Source: an uncultured Clostridium sp. (lineage in GTDB: Bacteria; Bacillota; Clostridia; TANB77; CAG-508). From it: a stretch of 34,671 nucleotides of DNA. The notes below the pieces were generated by a model. The model was given only the letters and a program-made list of their open reading frames with translations, did no database searches and was not told the DNA's origin. The DNA is taken from contig CAMMEP010000003.1 of NCBI GenBank assembly GCA_946495905.1, positions 1 to 34,671 of the forward strand. Reading direction: 5' to 3'. Positions 1 to 7,618 of this stretch are shown here, one piece after another; position 1 is the stretch's first letter; each line of letters begins with the position of its first letter. The translations under genes and the position numbers were made by a program.

Positions 1-67
1 TTCCATGAATATTTCTCCTTTCTATTTCTCTATAACTATAATTTTATTCTATACTAAAATTATACTT

Positions 68-574
68 TTAACAATTAGTTTTGGCAAACTTTCTTACATA
101 AGTAACATACTCATAATCATAAGGATTCTTTTCATCTTTTACACCTTTCTCTCTTTCTACTACCTGCCATTCGTTTTCATCTATATCTGGAAAATATACA
201 TCTCCCTCAAACTCTTGATTTATTTTTGTAATGTACAATTTATTTGCTTTTGGGAGCAACAATTTATAGATACTTGCTCCTCCGATAATAAAATTCTCAT
301 CTTCAGATGTTTCGTATTTGTCTAGTTTACTAATATCATCTAATACTTCCACATTTTCATCTTCTATACTAAGTTCTGCATCATTGCAAAGTACAACATG
401 TTTTCTATTTGGAAGTACTCTCCCTAATGATTCAAATGTTTTTCTTCCCATGATGATAGTATGCCCTGTTGTTAATCTTTTAAATCTTTTTAAATCTTCT
501 GGTAAATGCCAAATTAATTTATTATCCTTTCCAATTACATTGTTTTTTGCAACTGCTACTATAATACTTAACAT
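68..574 (-). CDS. folA: dihydrofolate reductase
   Basis: ORF with DHFR motifs (MLSIIVAVAKNNVIGKDNKLIWHLPEDLKRFK, IIMGRKTFESLG, FIIGGASIY). Confidence 0.97.
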   Translation of the reverse strand: MLSIIVAVAKNNVIGKDNKLIWHLPEDLKRFKRLTTGHTIIMGRKTFESLGRVLPNRKHVVLCNDAELSIEDENVEVLDDISKLDKYETSEDENFIIGGASIYKLLLPKANKLYITKINQEFEGDVYFPDIDENEWQVVEREKGVKDEKNPYDYEYVTYVRKFAKTNC

Positions 575-615
575 TTTCTTCCTCCATCTATAAGTCTCAC
601 TACTTATAATTTATT

Positions 616-1473
616 TTAAATAGCCACTGGTATTTTACCAAGTTTAATATCTTTGTTATAATCATAATCTTGTATTTCAAAATCTTCTACCTTGAACTCA
701 TAGAAATCCTTGGTTGGATTATGTATTACAAGTTTAGGATGCACATCCATTGGTTCTGCTTCTATCAGCTTTTCTATAAGAGGGATATGCCTATCATAAA
801 TATGACAATCTCCAATATTATGTGTTAGCGTTCCTACTTCCAATCCTGCCACTTGTGCAAACATACATAAAAGTGCAGCATATTGCATTGTATTCCATCC
901 ATTAGCAGCAAGCATATCTTGTGAACGTTGGTTTAATATTAAATGCAATTTTCCGCCCTTAACAAGCCATTGTGTACCATAAGCACATGGTTCTAGTCTC
1001 ATATCTTTAAGTTCTTCATGATTAAAAATGTTTGTCATAATTCTTCTACTTGATGGATCATGCTTTAATAAATATAACACATAATCCACTTGATCCATGT
1101 TTAAAATTCCTTCTTTAGTTTTAAAATCATATTTCTTACCTAATTGGTATCCATATGCTTTTCCAATAGTTCCGTTCTCGTCAATCCATTGGTCCCAAAT
1201 ATGGGAATTTAAATCTTTTACATTGTTAGACTTCTTTTGCCAAATCCATAAAATTTCATCAATAGCTCTCATTACCGTTTTACTATTATTTCGTAATGTA
1301 ATCATTGGAAACTCTTTTCCAACATCATATTTATTACTTACACCTACTATGGAAATATAATTTGCTTCACTTCCATCTTCCCATCTTGTTCTAACATTTG
1401 TTCCTTCTGATGAATAACCTTCTTTTATTATCTTTTTACATGTTTCAATAAAATGTTTATCTGCTTCCGTCAT
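616..1473 (-). CDS. thyA: thymidylate synthase
   Basis: ThyA motifs (EPCAYGTQW, LNQRSQDMLAANGWNTMQYA, HNIGDCHIYDRH); directly upstream of folA on the same strand. Confidence 0.97.
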   Translation of the reverse strand: MTEADKHFIETCKKIIKEGYSSEGTNVRTRWEDGSEANYISIVGVSNKYDVGKEFPMITLRNNSKTVMRAIDEILWIWQKKSNNVKDLNSHIWDQWIDENGTIGKAYGYQLGKKYDFKTKEGILNMDQVDYVLYLLKHDPSSRRIMTNIFNHEELKDMRLEPCAYGTQWLVKGGKLHLILNQRSQDMLAANGWNTMQYAALLCMFAQVAGLEVGTLTHNIGDCHIYDRHIPLIEKLIEAEPMDVHPKLVIHNPTKDFYEFKVEDFEIQDYDYNKDIKLGKIPVAI

Positions 1474-1493
1474 TTTCTATTCCTCCTTGTCGT

Positions 1494-1552
1494 TATAGGG
1501 ACAGGCCTAAAAACGACAACTTTGTCGTTTTGGGGACAGACCTTCCTCAATT
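1494..1552. repeat. short dispersed repeat with GTCGTTATAGGGACAG ... GGGGACAGACCTTCCT motif (copy 1)
   Basis: GTCGTTATAGGGACAG and GGGACAGACCTTCCT also occur, on the opposite strand, at about 18430-18530. Confidence 0.6.
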
Positions 1553-1575
1553 TGTTTTTATATTGTAAGGAAATT

Positions 1576-1726
1576 GGACGTTAGCGGAAGCAAAGCTTCC
1601 GACGTCCATATGTACAAAATTGCTTCGCAATTATTGTACGTATCAAGGTAAATTAACCTTGTTGTATACGGAAAAATCGTTAAAAATGCTGAAATTTCAA
1701 ATGAAGAGTTGATTTTTCCTATACAA
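1576..1726. repeat. cluster of four consecutive palindromes/hairpins
   Basis: GGACGTtagCGGAAGC-aaa-GCTTCCGACGTCC (1576-1607); GTACAAaATTGCttcGCAATtaTTGTAC (1612-1639); CAAGGTaaattaACCTTG (1644-1661); TTGTATAcGGAAAAATC ... GATTTTTCCTATACAA (1662-1726). Confidence 0.75.
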
Positions 1727-1781
1727 TTAGAAAGTAATTTACATTTACTCCCTATATAAATAAAAATCAATATAATTACTA

Positions 1782-2669
1782 TTATCCTTCCCATTTTGGC
1801 ACATACTCTTCCTCATGCTCACCTAATTCTTGTATATATCCATTTTGTAAATTTAAGGTATATAAAAAATTTTCAATTTCTCGATACTCTTTTTTCGTTA
1901 GTTTTCGATTAACAGATTCATCTTGTTTTGCCTTGTATGTAGGGAAATACTGTGCCATAATACTTACATAAGTGTCCTCCGGCATATTTTTCTTTACCCA
2001 TTTTAATATATGTTTCGTATTTTGTAAATGGTTTGGCAAAATTAAATGCCTAATAATAACACCTTTTTTTATTATCCCGTTTTCATCGAATTTTGCTGTT
2101 CCTACTTGCTCGTACATTTCCTTAATTGCCTTTGTGGCAGTTTCAAAATAATGGTTCACATTAGAATATTTTTTAGATAAAACATCTGAATAATATTTTA
2201 AATCCGGTAAATAGACATCAATATATCCATTTAGTAGTTTAATTGTTTCTACATTTTCATATCCATTTGTATTATAAATAATTGGTATGGTAAGTCCGCT
2301 TCGTCTTGCTATTTTTATTGCCTCTATTATTTGATAAACATACATAGTAGGTGTTACTAAATTTATATTGTTTACACCTTTTTCCTGTTGCATTAAAAAT
2401 ATTTCTGCTAATTTTTCTATTGATATTTCTCTTCCTTTGCCTTGCTGACTTATCTCATAATTTTGGCAATAGATGCAATTTAAATTACAGTTTGAGAAAA
2501 ATACTGTTCCAGAGCCATTCTTCCCACTAATACATGGCTCTTCAAATTCATAGATAGAGGCAAGTGCTATTTTTATTTTGTCGTCACATCTACATCTTCC
2601 TATTTTTCCACTTGCTCTATTTACTTTGCATCGATGCGGACATAATTCGCATTTTTCTAGTTCTTTCAT
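1782..2669 (-). CDS. radical SAM protein, PflA-like (pyruvate formate-lyase activating enzyme-like)
   Basis: CELCPHRCKVN N-terminus and radical SAM CNLNCIYCQNY motif; LVTPTMYV, YLPDLKY. Confidence 0.85.
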   Translation of the reverse strand: MKELEKCELCPHRCKVNRASGKIGRCRCDDKIKIALASIYEFEEPCISGKNGSGTVFFSNCNLNCIYCQNYEISQQGKGREISIEKLAEIFLMQQEKGVNNINLVTPTMYVYQIIEAIKIARRSGLTIPIIYNTNGYENVETIKLLNGYIDVYLPDLKYYSDVLSKKYSNVNHYFETATKAIKEMYEQVGTAKFDENGIIKKGVIIRHLILPNHLQNTKHILKWVKKNMPEDTYVSIMAQYFPTYKAKQDESVNRKLTKKEYREIENFLYTLNLQNGYIQELGEHEEEYVPKWEG

Positions 2670-2832
2670 TTTGCTATCTCCTCTATGCTTTTGAATAGTT
2701 ATTTTTTCATTTTTAGCGGCATTTCTTTTTAATGTACAATTTATTATTCTTTTGAGCAGTCAAAACCAGTTTAAAATTTATGAGGCATACTCTGTATACT
2801 TGATTATATTTTAAGTGAAGTTTGAATTGTAA

Positions 2833-5019
2833 TTATTTTTCAACCTTTAATCTAAGGTAGCCCAACTCATTCCACCTATTATACGCTAAATTCAAATTAA
2901 ATAATAGCTTTGGCTTTGCTCCTGCTCTATTTTTATCAACTACACAAGCATAATATCTTTCATCTGGATCGGTATATTTCTTAAATTCAAAGAATTTCGT
3001 ATCCACTTCTTCCAATGAATATTGGTATTTGTCCCAATCCTCTCGCATTATTTGCTTAATTAAACAAAGCGTGTCTAATACCTCTTTTACTGTTCTACTT
3101 ACCGCTAAATCGTTTACATTTAAGTTGATAGGAAGTGTGGTACTTTCTGTTAATTGTAACGTAGAGCAAATGAACATATTAAAGTTTTGCGCTAAGTTAG
3201 AAAGTATGGTTGCCGTTCTTTTTATTTCCTCACCATTTCCAATATTTGCAGTATCTGTTTTTAAGGTATCATAAAATACATATTCGATTTTCTCTTTATA
3301 GTAGTAATTCATTATTACTTTCTTTAGCTCATCATTAGTATGGTCTGTTATATTAATAAAGTAGATAGAATTATTTATTTGGTTATTTAGCCAATCCGTT
3401 ACTGCTATTGTTTTATTAAATTCTAAAGATACCTTTTTTAATCTCTCTACAAATTCTTTTCTTGTTTCCTTTTCTTCTTGTAGAATAAAGCCGTCTTCGT
3501 CTGTTTTTACTTTTGCACCTTTATCTGGTCTAAATTTAAACTCTAGTAATTCTCCCTCTGTTTTTGTAATTTTTTGTCCATGTAATTCTTGCATTTTTGG
3601 ATTATTTAACACCGTGGTAATTAAGCAAAGCTTCATTTTTTCTTCTGACATTTCATTTGAAATAATAAGCACTTTTTGTCTATGTACAAAGGCAACATAA
3701 GCTGCTAAGTTAATGGTAAATCTACTTTTTCCAGAGTTAGATGGCATTGCGAACGCCATGGTCTCTCCTTTTCGGATTCCTTTAAATACACTGGATAGAA
3801 TAGGAAATGGAAGTTCTAAGCCATTTGTTAAATTATTTTCTCCTTTTTCTAAGAATTCCGTTAAATCTTCACTTAATACAGCATGTTTAAATTTTTGCGT
3901 AACACTTACTTGTACAATTGCTGCCTTTACTTCTTCTACCGACATTTGGTCATATAACTGATAATCACGTATTCCAACAATTTGTTGCTGAATATCCTCT
4001 CTTGGCTCTTCTAAATAACTCTTTCTTAATGTACATAATTTTCTAAGCTCTAAATATACTTTTTCTGGGTTATAGTTTATCCCTCTTATTTCATTTTTTA
4101 TGTCTTGTTTTTGCGCATAGTTTTCATTATTATCTACTGAAAAATTAAATCCTTTTTTTGCAATTTCTGGAGTATAATTTCCTCCCTCTGTAAACAAAAT
4201 ACTTTTATAGATATTTAATAAACTTGGATCATCAAAATAGCATTCTTCAAATACAATATAATATTTTACAATTAATTTTGGATTATTTAAAAGAAGCCCT
4301 ATGTATGCTTTTTCTATTATTTCATTTCTTAATTTTTCTGGATATACAGATTCTTGTTTTTTTACTTCTTCTTTGTATTTTGGCTTTTCTTCTTCGTCCT
4401 CATTATCAAAAGTACCAAATCCATCTTCATAGTCGTCTATTCCATAATCTTCTTCTGATTCGTCCTCTTCTGGTTCTATATTATTTGTTTCATTTAAATC
4501 ATCTATTTCTTCATTATCTTCGTCTATATCATACTCATTGTCCATTTCTTGGCTTGTGTTATACTCATCTTCATAATCATTATAATATTCTCTATCTTCT
4601 TTTTCTTCTAGTTCGTCAAAATATTCTTCGTCTTGTGTTTCTTCTGTTATCTTGTTTGTTTCTATCTCTTTTTCGTTCTCATTTGTTTTATCTTGTGTTT
4701 CTACTTTCTTTTTTCTTTTCTTTTTTGCTGTTGCTACTTGCACGTTTTCTTGTTTCTTTTTTGTTTTGGCAGTATCTTTTTGCTTGTTCGATTCTCCTTT
4801 TTTTGTTTTTGCTGTTTTAGAAGTATTTGAAGTACTAGAACTTTTCGAAGTATTTGAAGTATTCAATTCTCTTATTTTTTTCAATGCTTCTTCTATGTTT
4901 CCCACATCAACTAATTTTCTAGCTTTTGTAATTTTTCGTTTATCTTTTCCTGCTTTTTCAAATGCATCTAATATTTGATATAATTTTTGCATATTACTAT
5001 TGGCCATTCTTTCGTTCAC
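2833..5019 (-). CDS. DnaB-like (SF4/RecA-fold) ATPase with long low-complexity charged N-terminal extension
   Basis: DnaB-N-like segment EKAYIGLLLNNPKLIVKYY, G(L)ELPFPILSSVFKGIRKGETMAFAMPSNSGKSRFTINLA (P-loop), IEYVFYDTL (Walker B-like); Lys-rich then Asp/Glu-rich first ~200 aa. Confidence 0.75.
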   Translation of the reverse strand: MNERMANSNMQKLYQILDAFEKAGKDKRKITKARKLVDVGNIEEALKKIRELNTSNTSKSSSTSNTSKTAKTKKGESNKQKDTAKTKKKQENVQVATAKKKRKKKVETQDKTNENEKEIETNKITEETQDEEYFDELEEKEDREYYNDYEDEYNTSQEMDNEYDIDEDNEEIDDLNETNNIEPEEDESEEDYGIDDYEDGFGTFDNEDEEEKPKYKEEVKKQESVYPEKLRNEIIEKAYIGLLLNNPKLIVKYYIVFEECYFDDPSLLNIYKSILFTEGGNYTPEIAKKGFNFSVDNNENYAQKQDIKNEIRGINYNPEKVYLELRKLCTLRKSYLEEPREDIQQQIVGIRDYQLYDQMSVEEVKAAIVQVSVTQKFKHAVLSEDLTEFLEKGENNLTNGLELPFPILSSVFKGIRKGETMAFAMPSNSGKSRFTINLAAYVAFVHRQKVLIISNEMSEEKMKLCLITTVLNNPKMQELHGQKITKTEGELLEFKFRPDKGAKVKTDEDGFILQEEKETRKEFVERLKKVSLEFNKTIAVTDWLNNQINNSIYFINITDHTNDELKKVIMNYYYKEKIEYVFYDTLKTDTANIGNGEEIKRTATILSNLAQNFNMFICSTLQLTESTTLPINLNVNDLAVSRTVKEVLDTLCLIKQIMREDWDKYQYSLEEVDTKFFEFKKYTDPDERYYACVVDKNRAGAKPKLLFNLNLAYNRWNELGYLRLKVEK

Positions 5020-5109
5020 CTCTCTTATTTCACTTCACAAATTTTATCATAGTTGATTTTATTTTACAATATAGATTTTTTTATTTTTCAATTTATTATT
5101 TGTTAATAG

Positions 5110-5166
5110 ATGGTTACAGTTCACAGCCTATTCTAAGATGTCGGAGTAACTGTGAATTGTAACCAT
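5110..5166. repeat. 17-bp inverted repeat (one mismatch) in intergenic region
   Basis: ATGGTTACAGTTCACAG (5110-5126) vs CTGTGAATTGTAACCAT (5150-5166). Confidence 0.7.
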
Positions 5167-5178
5167 AAATATTTATTT

Positions 5179-5463
5179 CTACCTACTATTCTGCACAATG
5201 TCTACAATATCTGCAATATATTCCCCTATTACTGGAATGTTCCATGTAACTATTTTTTGAAGCACAATAATAATAAGTGCTGTTATAATGGTAACACCAA
5301 TTCCAATTCCGATTCCCTTTACAATTCCGGACCAAATATTTCTAAAAAAAAGTTCTTTTCTATTTCCCAAAAGCTCCACTAAATCAATGAATTTACTTTT
5401 AGTTAAAGCATAATTCAAGTCGTCTAACTTTTTATTCAATTCTTCATAAAGTTTTTCTTTCAT
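5179..5463 (-). CDS. small membrane protein, DUF5665-like
   Basis: 94 aa; KSKFIDLVELLGNRKELFFRNIWSGIVKGIGIGIGVTIITALIIIVLQKIV resembles the DUF5665 family. Confidence 0.65.
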   Translation of the reverse strand: MKEKLYEELNKKLDDLNYALTKSKFIDLVELLGNRKELFFRNIWSGIVKGIGIGIGVTIITALIIIVLQKIVTWNIPVIGEYIADIVDIVQNSR

Positions 5464-5631
5464 ATTTAAACCACATTCTCTTTATATAATTTTATGCTAT
5501 CTATTATTTTCCAATTTTATTCTTTTTATTCACATTAAAAATAGTTTTGTAAAACATTATCTAACTTTTGCTGATTCATTTTTCACTCGTGTTTTTGTTA
5601 CAATTCACATTTGTTTTATCGTTAAAGTCAC

Positions 5632-5670
5632 AAAAAAAGAATAGCTTTCCTTGCTATCCTAATTTTTTTC
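5632..5670 (-). terminator. intrinsic terminator downstream of rpmE
   Basis: minus strand GGATAGC-aaggaa-GCTATTCTTTTTTT hairpin plus T-tract just past the rpmE stop. Confidence 0.7.
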
Positions 5671-5679
5671 ATTATTCTA

Positions 5680-5880
5680 TTATTGAATTCCATATTTTTT
5701 CTTAAATTTGTCTGCTCTACCACCAGTTGTCTCTCTTTTTAAATTACCTGTCCAGAATGGATGACATTTTGAACAAACATCAACTTTCATATCTGCTTTT
5801 GTTGAATTTGTTTTCATCACATTTCCACAAGCACATGTTATTGTTGCTTCTGTATAATTTGGATGTAATCCTTGTTTCAT
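5680..5880 (-). CDS. rpmE: 50S ribosomal protein L31
   Basis: MKQGLHPNYTEATITCACGNV...CSKCHPFWTGNLK...GRADKFKKKYGI. Confidence 0.97.
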   Translation of the reverse strand: MKQGLHPNYTEATITCACGNVMKTNSTKADMKVDVCSKCHPFWTGNLKRETTGGRADKFKKKYGIQ

Positions 5881-5997
5881 TTTGTACTCACCTCTCCTTT
5901 ATCTTTTAAAAAACGCTATTTTATATGATAACATATTTATTTCTATTTTTCAAGTACTATACTCTTGTTTTATTAAAAATCTTATTGATAATACAGT

Positions 5998-6162
5998 TTA
6001 ATTTTCTGTTCCATCTTCTAATTGTTGCTGCTGAATATATTCAGCAGAGCTTTGTAGTTCTTCATCCAAAGATGCTTTATGAACTAACTTATTTACTATA
6101 TTAAACAAACATGCAATAATTAAAATTACAAATAATACTTTTTTCCATAGTTTAGCTACCAT
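5998..6162 (-). CDS. small single-TM protein, 54 aa (not in the supplied ORF track)
   Basis: MVAKLWKKVLFVILIIACLFNIVNKLVHKASLDEELQSSAEYIQQQQLEDGTEN; good Shine-Dalgarno (AAAAGGAGAAATTAGATATG). Confidence 0.55.
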   Translation of the reverse strand: MVAKLWKKVLFVILIIACLFNIVNKLVHKASLDEELQSSAEYIQQQQLEDGTEN

Positions 6163-6319
6163 ATCTAATTTCTCCTTTTACATATATCATTATATCTATT
6201 TTTTGAAAAATTGTCAATAGAGATATTTTTAGTTTTATGTAACTTAGTTTTTTATTTTTTAATATTTAGTCACATCAACCTCATTTTTTACAGAATTACG
6301 TCAAACTTTTTATCTACCG

Positions 6320-7543
6320 TTAATGTTCGACTCTATTTTTTATTTCTGCTTGAATTTCTAGCGAATTTAATTTCCTTTTCCCTCCATTTGTTTTTATATA
6401 AATCTCTTCTTTTGAAGTTGCATATAAATAAGTTTGACTTTTTTTGGCTTTTACACTTAATTCTACTATATATGTATCTGTTAAAAGATTTTCTGCTGCA
6501 TCATGCACATTAATAAATTCTAAATCATAATCATCTGCACCAACATATGGTTTTATTCCCTTTACTTCTTCACTTATCTTTCTTCTAATTTCATCTTTTT
6601 GTTCTTTATCTAATACCACACCTTTTACTACTCGATCATTGCTAATTCCCCATTTTATATAACCTTTTTCTAATTTTGCAGAGTTTAAAAAAGATACTAT
6701 ATAAATTGGTGCTACATTCACAATAGAACTTACCGGATTTTTTCCTTTTACCTCTTTATACTCTACTTCTCTATCTTCTTCTGCATCGATGGTTTCTTCC
6801 ATATGGTAGATAAATGGTATCTCTTTTTTCTTAGGTAGTGGCAACCTATTTCTATTGTCTTTTTCTCTTTGGATAAAAATAGGATTTATCTCACTTGCTA
6901 TTCTTCTAAGATAAATAGTATTGCACCATTCTTCTGGAATTACCTGCTTAGAGTAAATAGATTTCGTAATAATAAATTGTATCGAATTGGTAAGTTCATG
7001 CATTATCTCTAGAATAAACTTTGTAATTTCTACTCCATTGCTATCTAAAATATCATCGCATATTACAATTGTATTGTCTTGTATTTGTAACAGAACATCT
7101 ATTATTTTTAGAATATTTTGTTCTCCTGAACTTATGAGATGGTTTTTCTCTGGAGTTTTTAACCTATCCTTAATTCTATGAAATAAATCTTGATTTGTAA
7201 TTTTTTCTTTAAATCTTTCTAGGAAAATTTCTATTTGTGTATAATCTAGCTCTTCCATTTTCTTCATAGTCCAATTTTTCATTACAACTACTTCACAAGA
7301 AGTTAATTCTTGTAATTGCTCTTGCATGTTTATTATGTTCTTAATATCTATTCTACTTTTTCCATTCTGAATTTCTTGCATAATTTGAATATTTTGTTTT
7401 TGTGTTTCTATTGTTAATGAAATTTTTGCAATTTTTTTCGTTTTTTCTTCATAAGAAAGGTAGGAATCTCTTTTCAATATTTCATACACTATTGCACTAA
7501 ACGTTGTTTTGCCACTTCCTGCCTCTCCTATAATAAAATTCAA
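6320..7543 (-). CDS. ABC-type ATPase with C-terminal Schlafen/AlbA_2-like domain
   Basis: Walker A GEAGSGKTT; ABC signature-like LISSGEQNILKIIDVLL followed by Walker B IVICDDILD; C-term IVSFLNSAKLEKGYIKWGISNDRVVKGVVLDKEQKDEIRRKIS...EIYIKTNGGKRKLNSLEIQAEI resembles AlbA_2 (ICAFLNT.GG.LYIGVDD.G.VVG...RIGS). Confidence 0.65.
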   Translation of the reverse strand: MNFIIGEAGSGKTTFSAIVYEILKRDSYLSYEEKTKKIAKISLTIETQKQNIQIMQEIQNGKSRIDIKNIINMQEQLQELTSCEVVVMKNWTMKKMEELDYTQIEIFLERFKEKITNQDLFHRIKDRLKTPEKNHLISSGEQNILKIIDVLLQIQDNTIVICDDILDSNGVEITKFILEIMHELTNSIQFIITKSIYSKQVIPEEWCNTIYLRRIASEINPIFIQREKDNRNRLPLPKKKEIPFIYHMEETIDAEEDREVEYKEVKGKNPVSSIVNVAPIYIVSFLNSAKLEKGYIKWGISNDRVVKGVVLDKEQKDEIRRKISEEVKGIKPYVGADDYDLEFINVHDAAENLLTDTYIVELSVKAKKSQTYLYATSKEEIYIKTNGGKRKLNSLEIQAEIKNRVEH

Positions 7544-7618
7544 TTTATCTTTTTCTAATTTACAATTCAGATTTATAATGGGTCCAACATTTACTATTCT
7601 ACTTCTTTAATATACATT

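Noticed and set aside
1558-1794. 78-aa minus-strand ORF
   Set aside because: Composed almost entirely of hairpin repeats (1576-1726) and AT-rich filler; no recognisable domain.
4224-4820. Long plus-strand ORF rich in Leu/Phe antisense to the DnaB-like gene (also 4652..4978, 23664..24098, 27373..28197)
   Set aside because: Antisense mirror ORFs created by Glu/Asp/Lys-rich coding on the opposite strand; no RBS or domain support.
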